Shown one piece after another: positions 8,371 to 17,915 of a stretch of DNA of 64,000 bases (its first letter is position 1; each line of letters begins with the position of its first letter). The notes under the pieces were generated by a model, which saw only the letters and a list, made by a program, of their open reading frames with translations, was not told where the DNA came from and ran no database searches. The DNA is taken from positions 62,001 to 126,000 of the forward strand of contig JAHDLB010000016.1 in the NCBI GenBank assembly GCA_018432315.1, given 5' to 3'. The stretch is from Anaerolineae bacterium. GTDB taxonomy: Bacteria > Chloroflexota > Anaerolineae > Aggregatilineales > Aggregatilineaceae. The translations under genes were made by a program, and so were the position numbers.

Positions 8371-11300
8371 CCGGATCGTGATCGTGTCCGGCAGGATCAG
8401 CCGCTGGTCCGGCAGGGCCCCCGCGCCGGGCGCGTCGATGTCCAGCCGGTCGGCAGTGGGCGGGGCGGTCCAACCCAGCGCCAGGGTGTACTCGCCGGGT
8501 GGCAGGTCGCGCAGGTCGAGCGTCAGCGTGTCCTCGACGACTTCGCCCGCGACCCACAGCGAGGTCGGGTAGGCGTAGTCGCGCGGCATGGTGTCGATCT
8601 GCGCGGCGACGGCGGCCAGGTTGTCCGCCGGGTACAGGTGGACGAACAGCTTGTAATCCGCGTCCAGGTCGTCCAGCGCGCCCCACGCCACGCGGAGCGC
8701 CAGCGCGTCCGGCCCCTGGTCCAGGCTGTAGCCCCACAGCCGGATCTGCCCGCCGAAATCCGCCTGGAGCGCGGTATCCAGGGCGGGGACGTCGAACTGG
8801 CGGTCGCGCGCGATCACGGTCACCGGGCCGATCGTGTACGGGACTGCCAGGGCCGCGCCGTCTTCGTCGATGATCTGGAAGGCCAGCCGGTACTCGCCGC
8901 CGGGCAGGTCGTCGGGGATGGGCAGGCGGTGGTGCGCGACGGCGAACGTCCCGCAGCCGCTGGACGGCGTCCACGCGTGGCCGGGCGCGCCGGGCGCGAG
9001 CGGCGTCTCGGCCTGCCAGATCGTCGCGCCGTCCTGCCGCAGCGCCCAGCGCAGCGCGTAGTCCTGCGCCGGGGGCGCGGTGGTCGTCCATTCGACCGTG
9101 ACCGGCAGCGCCTCGCCCTGGGTGACTTCCGGCGCGGCGGTCACCGCCTCGAACGCCATCTCGCGGTAGAGCACGTGGCGCGGCTCGACGCCGCACGGGA
9201 ACGGCGACGCCACCGGCTGGATCACGTCCTCGATGGTGGCCTCGCCCACGGTCACCAGGGTCAGCGGGTCGTAGAGCGCGGCGCGCAGGCGGTACGCCCC
9301 CGCCGGGATGCCCCGCGGCAGCGTGACGGTGTACGCGTCCGGCACGATCTCGCCCGGCGACCACAGCGCGGTGGGGTACTGCCCGCCGCCGCCCGCGATC
9401 GCGTTGAAGCGCAGCCACTCGTTGCCGTCGGCGTCCAGCAGCGCGAAGTCGATCCCGTAGTTGAGCGGCGCTTCGCGCAGCGTCTCCCACCACAGGGTCA
9501 GCGTCAGGCGGTCGCCGGTGTGCTGCGTGGTCAGCCCGCGCAGCAGCAGCGGGCCGATCGCCGTCTCGTCGCGGTAGCGGATTTCGCCGGGCGCCCCGCT
9601 GGTGGGCGGCACGATGACCGGCGCGAGGTGCAGCGCCCCACGCTCGCGATCCGCTGCCGCCCGCGCGCGCAGCGTGTTGGGGGCGGCGTTGGCGGTCGGC
9701 GCCAGCGTCACGCGCGGGAAGTACAGGCCGGGAGTGACGTGGTCGACCACGTAGCTCCCGGTGATCGTCGGGTCGAGCGGCTTCGCCGTGGCGACCGGGT
9801 ACTCCGGCGCGTGGAGGAACGTCTGCTGCGGGCCGGGGACCAGCGCCAGCGACGCGACCGGCTCCGGCCCGGCGTGCCAGGCCAGCCGGTAGCCGAAGAC
9901 GTCGCCGGTGACGTTGGTGCTGGCGTTCAGCAGGCGCGTCCCGTCGGTGAACGGGACGCCGTTGGGCGCGGCCTGGAAATAGGGCCGCAGGTCGAAATCG
10001 GCGTGCAGCAGGGCATCGCTGGCGCGGCGTTCCGGCCAGAGCTGGATCGCGGCGACGATCGCGACCGCGCCGCCCACCATCACCAGCAGGACGCCCCGCC
10101 CCGGCCACGACCGGCCAGGGCGCAGCAGCGCCAGGGCGATCGCCGCCGCGCCGAGCGAGAGCAGCTCCATCGACAGGCGCAGCGGCGTGCGGCCCAGCCA
10201 CAGCCGGACCGTGTGCGCGCCCTGCGGAACGGTGAGCTGGACGTAGCCCGGCCCCTCCAGCGCGGTCAGCTCAACCGCCGCCCCGTCGATCGCCGCGCGC
10301 CAGCCGGGCCAGTACAGCAGCGGCAGCGCCACTTGCGCGCTCTCGCCCGTCACGGTGATCGCCCATTCCTGGCTCGCCGCCCCGGCCTCGATCCGCCGGG
10401 CCGACCCCGCGCCGCTCAGGAACTTGGCTCGCGGCTCGCGGCCCAACAGGATGTCGGACGTGTACGGGCGTGGCTGCGTCTGGGCCGGCAGGTACTCGTG
10501 GCGGACGGTCGTCCCGATGTTGTTGGTGAACGCCTCGTACCACATCAGCCGCTGAGGGGTCACGTCCTGGTCGGCCACGCGGATGAAATCCGTCTCCAGC
10601 GACCACAGCCCGGCGACGCCGAGCGCCGCCGCCACGAGCAGCGCGACGGCCAGCGAGATCGAGCGGTGGGCGTTGTGCCGGTCGTGCAGGAACAGCCGGC
10701 GCAGGATGGCGTCCACGTCCACCAGGGCGGCGGTCGCCGCTGCGCCGAAGACCGCCTGCCCCGACAGGAAGCGCCAGGGAAACTGGGTGTATTCCAGCAG
10801 CGGCAGGTTGGCCCACACCGGCTCCGAGCCGGGCGTGATCATCCACGTGCTGAGCGCCAGCCCGGCCAGGATCGCGCCGTCGCGCAGCCACGCCCGCCGC
10901 CGGATCATCCGGGCGATCAGCGCGACCGCGCCGAGCGCGATCCCGATCGCCTGGGCGAGTCCCATGCTGAACGGGTTGGCCTGGGGGCTGAAGACGTCGT
11001 AATCGAAGGCGAGCGTGTCCTGCACGAGGTCGCTGCCGCGGAAGTGCCCGCCATAGAAGAAATAGCCGCTGGTCTGGTCGCCGAGCTGCACGGCGTCCTG
11101 ATCGGCCAGGGCCGGCACCCAGAACCACGCCGCCAGCGCCAGCCCCAACGCGCCCGCCGCCCCCAGCAGGGCGGCGCGGCGCAGCCGGACGCTCCGTGCC
11201 GGGCGTGAATCGGTGGCGGGCAGCGCGACGTGGTGCGGCGCCCCGGCCACGCACGCCAGCGCGTACAGCGCGACGAACGGCGAAAACAGCAGCGCCGAGA

Positions 11301-11901
11301 TGTTGTGCGTCAGCACCAGCGCGCCATAGCTCAGGCCCACCGCGGCCAGCCGCCGCCGGGTGGGGCGCTCGGCGGCGCGGACCAGCGCCCACAGAATGAC
11401 CGGGTACCAGCTCATCGCCCAGAACTCGGCCAGCGAGTCGCCGCGCAGGTAGACGTTGACCAGGTGGTACGGCGCGAAGGTGTACGCCCCCGCGGCCAGC
11501 AGGCCCGCGCTGCGCCGCCCGGTGATGGCGCGCACCCAGCCGAACATCCCGCCGCTGGCGACGATCGCGCCCGCCACCACGGCCAGTTTCAGGCTCAGCA
11601 CGAAGGACGCGCCCAGCGCGTGAAACAGCGCCGCCAGATAATAGGGCAGCGCCGCGTAATAGTGAAAAAACGGGTAGCCCAGGCCAAACGCCGCGTCCGG
11701 CATCCAGCGCACGGGGAAGGCACCGTCGGCCAGCGCCGCGCTGAGCTGGTGGAGCCGGAACAGCAGGAACGGCGAGTCCCCGGCCTGGCGGGTGTTCAGA
11801 AAGCCCGGATCGATCACCAGCGGGGCGGCGGCGGCCAGCGCAAACAAGACCGGCAGCGCCCACAAACTCCACCGGGGCTGGATGGTGCTGCGCGTGAGCA
11901 T
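8368..11901 (-). CDS. Giant multi-pass membrane protein, PTPS_related / YfhO-like, with large extracytoplasmic C-terminus
   Basis: A protein of 1177 residues. The first 600 or so residues contain about ten or more hydrophobic helices in the arrangement of GT-C-like glycosyltransferases. An early RQAGDSPFLLFRLHQL segment and GYPFFHYYAALPYY resemble the membrane family Pfam calls 6-pyruvoyl-tetrahydropterin synthase-related. Residues from about 640 on are a beta-rich soluble region with repeated segments of the type LTLWWETL and LRVAWGALD. The enzymatic role is not established. Transfer of a lipid-linked sugar is plausible but inferred. The ATG at 11901 follows GGAGAGG at a suitable distance, so an upstream start at 11931 is less likely. 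The gene stands alone between two terminator or repeat regions. Confidence 0.85.
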   Translation of the reverse strand: MLTRSTIQPRWSLWALPVLFALAAAAPLVIDPGFLNTRQAGDSPFLLFRLHQLSAALADGAFPVRWMPDAAFGLGYPFFHYYAALPYYLAALFHALGASFVLSLKLAVVAGAIVASGGMFGWVRAITGRRSAGLLAAGAYTFAPYHLVNVYLRGDSLAEFWAMSWYPVILWALVRAAERPTRRRLAAVGLSYGALVLTHNISALLFSPFVALYALACVAGAPHHVALPATDSRPARSVRLRRAALLGAAGALGLALAAWFWVPALADQDAVQLGDQTSGYFFYGGHFRGSDLVQDTLAFDYDVFSPQANPFSMGLAQAIGIALGAVALIARMIRRRAWLRDGAILAGLALSTWMITPGSEPVWANLPLLEYTQFPWRFLSGQAVFGAAATAALVDVDAILRRLFLHDRHNAHRSISLAVALLVAAALGVAGLWSLETDFIRVADQDVTPQRLMWYEAFTNNIGTTVRHEYLPAQTQPRPYTSDILLGREPRAKFLSGAGSARRIEAGAASQEWAITVTGESAQVALPLLYWPGWRAAIDGAAVELTALEGPGYVQLTVPQGAHTVRLWLGRTPLRLSMELLSLGAAAIALALLRPGRSWPGRGVLLVMVGGAVAIVAAIQLWPERRASDALLHADFDLRPYFQAAPNGVPFTDGTRLLNASTNVTGDVFGYRLAWHAGPEPVASLALVPGPQQTFLHAPEYPVATAKPLDPTITGSYVVDHVTPGLYFPRVTLAPTANAAPNTLRARAAADRERGALHLAPVIVPPTSGAPGEIRYRDETAIGPLLLRGLTTQHTGDRLTLTLWWETLREAPLNYGIDFALLDADGNEWLRFNAIAGGGGQYPTALWSPGEIVPDAYTVTLPRGIPAGAYRLRAALYDPLTLVTVGEATIEDVIQPVASPFPCGVEPRHVLYREMAFEAVTAAPEVTQGEALPVTVEWTTTAPPAQDYALRWALRQDGATIWQAETPLAPGAPGHAWTPSSGCGTFAVAHHRLPIPDDLPGGEYRLAFQIIDEDGAALAVPYTIGPVTVIARDRQFDVPALDTALQADFGGQIRLWGYSLDQGPDALALRVAWGALDDLDADYKLFVHLYPADNLAAVAAQIDTMPRDYAYPTSLWVAGEVVEDTLTLDLRDLPPGEYTLALGWTAPPTADRLDIDAPGAGALPDQRLILPDTITIR

Positions 11902-11994
11902 GGATTGCCTCTCCGTTGCATCCGGCGGCACAGGCCGGGCGCAAGCCAGCGATTATAAGGAGTTTTCGGCCAGGGGCAAAAGGACCGCATTTGA

Positions 11995-12131
11995 GACCGT
12001 TTGAGAACCCCCATCCCCGCGCACCCTCCGGGTCCGCTTCCCTTCCCCAACGAGGAGGAAGGGTGAAAAAGACAGACGTTCGTCCCGTTGAGTGCTCTGC
12101 CAGCGAGAATAAAAGTGCTTCTCGAATGGTC
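11995..12131. repeat. MITE-like element, copy 1 (137 bp)
   Basis: Most of this stretch recurs at 63824-63963 with scattered differences. Its ends are imperfect inverted repeats (GACCGTTTGAGAA at the left, GACCATTCGAGAA as the complement of the right end). Inside are two hairpins, ACCC/GGGT with a 3-base loop and CCCTTCC/GGAAGGG (12040-12063). It holds no gene and lies in the 337-base gap upstream of the sugar-binding protein gene. Confidence 0.75.
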
Positions 12132-12238
12132 TTTTACGCGCCGGAAGTGGCGAACAACGCCCGCGTGTTATAAACTTTCTAATTGATCGGCGAGTGCGTC
12201 GTATCACGTCAAATTTTTATAAGCCAGGAGAAGCTACG

Positions 12239-13552
12239 ATGTTCAAGACACGACATAGTTTGATGGTATTGGTGATCGTCTTGCTGATGTCCGCGCTTGC
12301 CATGCCGGTCTACGCTCAGGATGGCGGCGAGCCGGTCATTGCCGCGCAGCCCTGCGACGAGCCCGGCGAGCTGACCATGTGGGTGTGGGACGAGGTCTGG
12401 GCCGGGATCATCGGCGAGTCGATCGAAGCCTGGAAGGCGGATTACTGCCCCGGCGCCGAGGTGACGCTCGAAGTCCAGCCGTGGGGCCAGTACTGGGACC
12501 TGCTGAAGACCAACGCCGCCGGTGGCGACCTGCCGGACGTGTTCAACATGTCGCAGACCAACTACTTCTTCTACGCCGAGAACGAAGCCCTGCTCAACCT
12601 CCAGCCCTACTGGGACGAGTACGGCGTGGATACGACGATCTGGGGCTCGGGCATGGTCGATCCCTATCGCTGGGGCGAGGACGGCGATCTCTTTGCTGCC
12701 CCGGTGAACTGGGACACCATCGCGATCTTCTACAACAAGGACATGTTCGATGCCGCCGGGCTGGACTACCCGACCGCTGACTGGGACTGGAACGACTTCG
12801 CCGAGATGGCTGCCGCGCTGACCGACCCTGAGGCGGACGTTTACGGCGCTGCGGTGTACGCCGAATACCAGGCCGGGTACCCGAACTGGATCGCGGCGAC
12901 GGGCGTAACCCCGGTGGCCGAAGCAGGCCGTGCCGGCTGCACGCTGGAAGAGCCGGGCAGCCTGGAGGCGCTGAACTTCCTCAAGGGCCTGCTGGACGAA
13001 GGCATCATGCCGGACGTCTCGACGGTGGGCGGCGCGTCGCCGGATGACGCGTTCAACTTCTTCGCGTCCGGCAAGCTGGCGATGGTCGCCGGCGGTTCGT
13101 GGAAGCTGAGCCAGGCGCTGGACGAGGTGCCCTTCAACTGGGATGTGGTCCAACTGCCCAGGCACCCCGAAACCGGGCGCAGCCGCTCGATCCTGCACGC
13201 GGTGGGCTACGTGGCCTCGGCGCGCACCGAGAATCCCGACCTGGCCGCCAACCTGATCCTCTTCCTGGCGAGCGACGAGGGACAGCGGTTCTTCGCCGAG
13301 GGCGGCAACGTGGCCCCGGCCAACCCCTCGCCCGCGATCCAGCAGTTGTGGATCGACTCGTTCGGCGAAACCGACATCAACATCCAGACGTTTGTGGATG
13401 CGACCATCGACTCGCAGGGCGTGACCGTGTTCGATGAAATCTGGGATGCCATCAACAGCGAGATCGTGGTCCAGATCTTCGACCTGGGCATGGATGTCGA
13501 GGACGCTGCCGCGGCGGCCTGCGACGTCGTCGAGCCGTACATGGTCCAGTAG
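12239..13552 (+). CDS. Sugar ABC transporter substrate-binding protein (family 1)
   Basis: This is the exported binding component of a carbohydrate importer. The 437-residue protein begins with a typical signal peptide (SLMVLVIVLLMSALAMPVYAQD) and then has the family 1 fold, with MWVWDEVWAGIIGE at the start and AIFYNKDMFDAAGLDYP in the N-lobe, a segment found in maltose/multiple-sugar binding proteins. The ATG at 12239 has AGGAG just upstream. No lipobox is visible, so it is soluble or held by an uncleaved signal. It is the first gene of an operon with two permeases, a GH4 glycosidase and two sugar kinases, which suggests a glycoside or disaccharide as substrate. A terminator hairpin follows, allowing more binding protein than permease. 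Confidence 0.95.
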   Translation: MFKTRHSLMVLVIVLLMSALAMPVYAQDGGEPVIAAQPCDEPGELTMWVWDEVWAGIIGESIEAWKADYCPGAEVTLEVQPWGQYWDLLKTNAAGGDLPDVFNMSQTNYFFYAENEALLNLQPYWDEYGVDTTIWGSGMVDPYRWGEDGDLFAAPVNWDTIAIFYNKDMFDAAGLDYPTADWDWNDFAEMAAALTDPEADVYGAAVYAEYQAGYPNWIAATGVTPVAEAGRAGCTLEEPGSLEALNFLKGLLDEGIMPDVSTVGGASPDDAFNFFASGKLAMVAGGSWKLSQALDEVPFNWDVVQLPRHPETGRSRSILHAVGYVASARTENPDLAANLILFLASDEGQRFFAEGGNVAPANPSPAIQQLWIDSFGETDINIQTFVDATIDSQGVTVFDEIWDAINSEIVVQIFDLGMDVEDAAAAACDVVEPYMVQ

Positions 13553-13610
13553 CGAATGCTGACCCGCTGGCCCCCGGTGTGACGCGCCGGGGCGCCGGCT
13601 GGTCCGGTCC

Positions 13611-13650
13611 GGCCCCGTCCTGCGCTGGTGGGACGGGGCTGTTCGTTTGT
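13611..13650 (+). terminator. Hairpin after the binding-protein gene, probably partial terminator
   Basis: GCCCCGTCC (13612-13620) pairs perfectly with GGACGGGGC (13631-13639), followed by a weakly T-rich stretch. In the position of the malE-malF type intercistronic hairpin it may lower expression of the downstream permeases. A TATACT at 13686-13691 could restart transcription. Confidence 0.55.
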
Positions 13651-13741
13651 GCCGGGCCGGATCGTGTCCCGCCTCGGATTGGTGGTATACTCGCCGGCAA
13701 GTGACTCGATCCGGTCCTCGATTCGCTCAAAAAGTGTGATC

Positions 13742-14674
13742 ATGACGACTGCTATTTTGAACTGGCTCGGCCCCACGCCGCTCAGCCGCCGCAAAGCCCT
13801 GTGGGGCATGGCGCTGGTGGCCCCCAACGTGCTCGGCCTGATGTTCTTCTTTGGCCTCCCGGTGCTGATGGCGTTCGGCACTTCGTTCAACGAGTGGAAC
13901 GCGATCAAGCCGCCCCGCTTCGTCGGCCTGGACAACTTCGAGCGGCTGCTCTATGAAGACAGCTTCGAGCAGGCGCTGACCAACACCTTCAAGCTGATCG
14001 CGCTCGTCGTGCCCGCCGAGATCCTGCTGGCGCTGGGCGTGGCGCTGCTGCTCAACCTGCCGCTGCGCGGGCGCGGCGTGCTGCGCGCGCTCTACTTCCT
14101 GCCGGTGGTCACCTCGACGGTGGCCGCGTCCGTCGTCTGGACCGGCATCTTCCAGCCGCGCTACGGCATTTTGAGCCAGGTGCTGGAGCCGTTCGGCCTG
14201 GGCGAAACCAAGTGGCTGGTCGAGCCGGGGCTGGTGCTGATCCCGGTCGCGGTGGTCGCCGTCTGGCAGCGCGTCGGCTTCGACATGGTGATCTTCCTGG
14301 CCGGGCTCCAGACGATCCCCGGCGTGCTGTACGAGGCGGCGCTGATCGACGGGGCGGGGCGCTGGCAGCGCTTCCGCCACGTGACGCTGCCCATGCTCTC
14401 GCCGACGACGTTCCTGGTGGTGGTGCTGGCGGTCATCAACAGCTTCCAGATCTTCGACCAGGTCTACGTGATGACGCTGCGCACCGTGCCCGGCGGCGTG
14501 GGCGGCAGCGCGACCACACTCACCTATTACCTGTACCGCCGCGCGTTCACCAACTCGGAGTTCGGCTATGCGTCGGCGGTGGCGCTGGTGTTGTTCGCGA
14601 TCATCCTGCTGGTGACGGTGTTCCAGTTGCGAATCCAGCGCCGCTGGGTCTACTACGAATCAGAGGAAGGCTAG
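13742..14674 (+). CDS. Sugar ABC transporter permease (MalF-type)
   Basis: One of two inner-membrane subunits of the sugar importer. The protein of 310 residues has six predicted helices and the EAA loop YEAALIDGAGRWQRF, which contacts the ATPase. The start ATG at 13742 was chosen because the family typically begins about 20-30 residues before the first helix (GMALVAPNVLGLMFFFGLPVL). The SD is weak here, so the start is less certain than its neighbours. It is followed after 8 bases by the second permease gene. No ATPase gene is present in the operon, as is common for systems using a shared MsmK/UgpC-type ATPase. Confidence 0.93.
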   Translation: MTTAILNWLGPTPLSRRKALWGMALVAPNVLGLMFFFGLPVLMAFGTSFNEWNAIKPPRFVGLDNFERLLYEDSFEQALTNTFKLIALVVPAEILLALGVALLLNLPLRGRGVLRALYFLPVVTSTVAASVVWTGIFQPRYGILSQVLEPFGLGETKWLVEPGLVLIPVAVVAVWQRVGFDMVIFLAGLQTIPGVLYEAALIDGAGRWQRFRHVTLPMLSPTTFLVVVLAVINSFQIFDQVYVMTLRTVPGGVGGSATTLTYYLYRRAFTNSEFGYASAVALVLFAIILLVTVFQLRIQRRWVYYESEEG

Positions 14675-14682
14675 GGCGCGCG

Positions 14683-15528
14683 ATGCTGACATCTTCCCGC
14701 GACCTGACGGTGCCGATTCAAATCCTGTGCTACGCGATCCTGCTGGCCGGGGCGGTCGTGATGATCATGCCCTTCGTGTGGATGACCTCGACCGCCTGCA
14801 AGCCGGATATCGAGCTGAACAAGCTGCCGGTGCGCTGGGTGCCCGATAACCCGGTGTGCGGCGACAACCTCGACAAGCTGTACGACACGTCGCCCAACTT
14901 CAACCGCTACCTGCTCAACTCCGCGATCGTGACCATCGGGCGCACGCTCGGCCAGTTGGTGACGTGCTCGCTGGCGGCCTACGGGTTCGCGCGGTTTCAA
15001 TTTCCGGGGCGCAACGTGATCTTCGCGCTATGCCTGGGCCTGCTGATGGTGCCGTTCCAGGCGATCCTGATCCCCGAATACATCCTGATCCGCGAGCTGG
15101 GCTGGCTGGACAGCTTTCGCGCGCTGATCATCCCCGGCTCGTTCAGCGCGTTCGCGCTGTTCCTGCTGCGCCAGGCGTTCCTGCAGATCCCGCTGGAGAT
15201 CGAAGAGGCGGCGACCATCGACGGGGCGAACCCGCTGCGCGTGTTGTGGCACGTCACGCTGCCGATGTCCGTCCCGGCGCTGGCGGCCTTCGCCGTGATC
15301 ACGGTGCAGGCGGCGTGGAACGACTTCCTGTATCCCCTGGTGGTGTCCAGCACGCCCGACACGCGCGTCGTGACGATCGGCATCGCCCTGCTGCAAGGCG
15401 AGCGCCGCACGCCCTGGAACCTGCTGATGATGGGCTCGTTCCTGGCGACGGTGCCCATGATGGTCCTGTTCCTCATGCTCCAGCGCTATTTCATCGCGGG
15501 CATCTCGATGGGCGGCGTCAAGCGCTAG
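14683..15528 (+). CDS. Sugar ABC transporter permease (MalG-type)
   Basis: The second permease of the importer, 281 residues, with six predicted helices. The EAA motif is EEAATIDGANPLRVLWH and the C-terminus ends ISMGGVKR, as is usual for MalG-type subunits. After the first helix a loop with CKPDIELNKLPVRW is the family's periplasmic loop. ATG 14683 lies 8 bases after the stop of the first permease and has AGGAAGG upstream, inside the end of that gene, so the two are translationally linked. It lies 49 bases before the GH4 gene. Confidence 0.94.
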   Translation: MLTSSRDLTVPIQILCYAILLAGAVVMIMPFVWMTSTACKPDIELNKLPVRWVPDNPVCGDNLDKLYDTSPNFNRYLLNSAIVTIGRTLGQLVTCSLAAYGFARFQFPGRNVIFALCLGLLMVPFQAILIPEYILIRELGWLDSFRALIIPGSFSAFALFLLRQAFLQIPLEIEEAATIDGANPLRVLWHVTLPMSVPALAAFAVITVQAAWNDFLYPLVVSSTPDTRVVTIGIALLQGERRTPWNLLMMGSFLATVPMMVLFLMLQRYFIAGISMGGVKR

Positions 15529-15577
15529 AGTGCGTTATGCTTGGGCTTTCGACGGGTTTTCGAAACGAGGGTGACTC

Positions 15578-16954
15578 ATGAAACTGGCATTGATCGGCGG
15601 CGGCAGCGTGCGCGCGCCGGAGTTCGTGCGCGGGGCGCTGGCCTTCGCCCGCGATCTCGACCTGCAAGAGCTGTGGCTGATGGATGTGGACGCGGCGCGG
15701 CTGGAACGCATGGCCCCGCTGTGCGCCGAGATCGCCCGCGAGGCGGGCGCGCCGTTCCGCGTGCTGCACACCCAGGACCTGGACGAGGCCCTGCGCGACG
15801 CGGCGATCATCGTCACGACGATCCGCGTGGGGGTCGAGCGCGGGCGCGTGCTCGACGAGCGGATCGCGCTGCGGCGCGGCGTGCTCGGCCAGGAGACGAC
15901 CGGCCCCGGCGGGTTCGCGATGGCGATGCGCAACGTGCCGGAGCTGCTCAAGGTGGCGGCGCGGGCCGAGGTGCTGGCGCCCCGCGCGTGGACGTTCAAC
16001 TTCACCAACCCGGCGGGCCTGGTCGCCGAGGCGCTGCACCGGGCCGGGTTCCGGCGCGTGGTGGGCATCTGCGACAGCGCGAACATCGCCCAGCACGAGA
16101 TCGCGCGCTGGCTGGGCCAGCCGGTCGACTCGGTCAAGACCGAGGTCTTCGGCCTCAACCACCTGTCGTGGACGCGCCGCGCGCTGATCGAGGGGCGCGA
16201 CGTGCTGCCGCGCCTGCTGGCCGACGACGCCTTCATCGACGACACGCACCTGCGCTTCTTCGGGCCGGAGCTGGTGCGGCGGATCGGCATGTTCCTCAAC
16301 GAGTACCTGTTCTACTACTACTTCCGCGACGTGGCCGTCGAGCGCATCCAGGCCGAGGAGCTGACGCGCGGCGAGGAGATCGAGGTGCTCAACCGCGACC
16401 TGTTCGCGGCGCTGGCCGGCAAGCCGCCCGCCGAGGCGCTGCGCCTGTACGACGCTTACAACCACCGCCGCAGCGCCAGCTACATGGCCTACGCGGAGAC
16501 GGACGAGGCCCTGCGCGAGGCGCGCTCGCACCCGTCCGAAACGACCGAGTCGGTCCACCGCCAGCAGGAGAACGTCGGCGGCTACGCAGGCGTGGCGCTG
16601 CGGGCCGGGCTGGCGCTCACCCAGGATCGTCCGCTGCGCATCGGCCTCAACGTGCCCAACGGGACGGCCATCGACGGGATAGACCCGGAGGACATCGTCG
16701 AGGTGACGTGCGAGGTGGACGGGCGCGGCATCCGCCCGATCCGGATCGGCGCGGTGCCCGAAGGACCGTACCTGTTGATGCGCACCGTCAAGCAGTACGA
16801 GCGGCTGGGCGTCGAGGCGATCCTGGCGCGCGACCGCGCTCTGGCCGTGGACGCGCTGGCCGCGCATCCGCTGGTCGGGTCGGTGGCGCTGGCGCGGGCC
16901 CTGTTCGACGATTACCTGGAAGCGCACCGCGACAGCGTGGGGGAGTGGGCATAG
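15578..16954 (+). CDS. Family 4 glycosidase (6-phospho-glucosidase/galacturonidase type)
   Basis: GH4 enzymes hydrolyse glycosides, often 6-phosphorylated, using NAD+ and a divalent metal by a redox-elimination mechanism in the cytoplasm. The 458-residue length is normal. The N-terminus has the NAD-binding strand LALIGGGS; the family metal site is visible as Cys165 (GICDSAN) and His195 (GLNHLSW). A TNPAG motif (N of FNFTNPAG) binds substrate. ATG 15578 follows CGAGGGTGACTC. It is co-transcribed with the importer before it and the kinases after it. Whether it prefers phosphorylated or free glycosides cannot be told. The PfkB kinase next door could make or use the phosphorylated product. Confidence 0.93.
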   Translation: MKLALIGGGSVRAPEFVRGALAFARDLDLQELWLMDVDAARLERMAPLCAEIAREAGAPFRVLHTQDLDEALRDAAIIVTTIRVGVERGRVLDERIALRRGVLGQETTGPGGFAMAMRNVPELLKVAARAEVLAPRAWTFNFTNPAGLVAEALHRAGFRRVVGICDSANIAQHEIARWLGQPVDSVKTEVFGLNHLSWTRRALIEGRDVLPRLLADDAFIDDTHLRFFGPELVRRIGMFLNEYLFYYYFRDVAVERIQAEELTRGEEIEVLNRDLFAALAGKPPAEALRLYDAYNHRRSASYMAYAETDEALREARSHPSETTESVHRQQENVGGYAGVALRAGLALTQDRPLRIGLNVPNGTAIDGIDPEDIVEVTCEVDGRGIRPIRIGAVPEGPYLLMRTVKQYERLGVEAILARDRALAVDALAAHPLVGSVALARALFDDYLEAHRDSVGEWA

Positions 16955-16955
16955 C

Positions 16956-17915
16956 ATGCGGCCTCAATACGACATTTTCCTGCCGGGCGATTACTTCTTC
17001 GACATGATCTACACCGGGCTGGGGCAGTTCCCGGTGTTGGGCGCCGAAGTCTACAGCCAGGACCTGATCGCGACCGGCGGCGCGATGTACATCACGGCGC
17101 TGGCGCTGCGGCGGCTGGAGGTCCGGGCCGGGTGGGCGGCTTGCTTCGGCAACGACTATTACAGCGAGTACGTCCACCGGCTGGCCCGCGAGGCCGACCT
17201 CGACCTGACGCCGGCGGTGCGCGTCGACCAGCCCTACCGCCGCGTGACGACCTCGATCCCGTACCAGGGCGAGCGCGCCTTCGTGACCTACGTCGATCCG
17301 CCGCCGATCGACCTCGAGGCGCACTGGCGGCGGAGCATGGCCGCGTCGGCGTTCAAGCACCTGCACCTGGGCGGCCTGCTGTCGATCGAGCGGCTGGGCC
17401 CGCTGTCCGAGATCGCCAGGGCCCAGGGCGCGACGATCTCGATGGACTGCCAGGACAACCCCGATCTCAAGAACGTGTGCACCTGGCCTGAATTGCTGTC
17501 GCTGGTGGACGTCTTCATGCCCAATGCCCGCGAGGCGATGCTGATCACCGGGACGAGCACCGTGCAGGGCGCCGTCGAGCAGCTCGCCGCGTGGATCGAC
17601 CCGATCATCGTCAAGGATGGTGCCAACGGCGTGTGGCTCGGCCACGCGGGCGAGGTGATCCACGTGCGCGCCATCGACGCCGGGCCGGTGGTCGATACGA
17701 CCGGCGCGGGCGACTGCTTCAACGCCGGGTTCCTGTACGGCTGGGTGATCGAACGTGCTCCGCTGAGCCAGGCGGCGGTCTACGGCAACATCTGCGGCGG
17801 GCTGTCGGTGACGCAGGTCGGCGGCGCGACCGCCGCCCCCACGCGGGACGAACTGCTGGGCTGGTACGCGCGGCTGCGCACGCAGCCGGACGCGGGAGGC
17901 GAGCCCAACCCGTGA
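16956..17915 (+). CDS. PfkB-family carbohydrate kinase
   Basis: A ribokinase-type ATP-dependent sugar kinase of 319 residues. The C-terminal signature [13 protein letters not shown] contains the catalytic Asp and the anion hole, and the mid-protein [12 protein letters not shown] is the family's nucleotide-side motif. The N-terminus ([15 protein letters not shown]) replaces the usual GE.L.D motif with GDYFFD. The start ATG comes one base after the TAG of the GH4 gene, with GGGAGTGGG as SD, so the pair is tightly coupled. The stop overlaps the start of the FGGY kinase (GTGA). The substrate is not clear from sequence; a ketose, a nucleoside or a sugar acid derivative are all possible. Confidence 0.93.
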   Translation: MRPQYDIFLPGDYFFDMIYTGLGQFPVLGAEVYSQDLIATGGAMYITALALRRLEVRAGWAACFGNDYYSEYVHRLAREADLDLTPAVRVDQPYRRVTTSIPYQGERAFVTYVDPPPIDLEAHWRRSMAASAFKHLHLGGLLSIERLGPLSEIARAQGATISMDCQDNPDLKNVCTWPELLSLVDVFMPNAREAMLITGTSTVQGAVEQLAAWIDPIIVKDGANGVWLGHAGEVIHVRAIDAGPVVDTTGAGDCFNAGFLYGWVIERAPLSQAAVYGNICGGLSVTQVGGATAAPTRDELLGWYARLRTQPDAGGEPNP

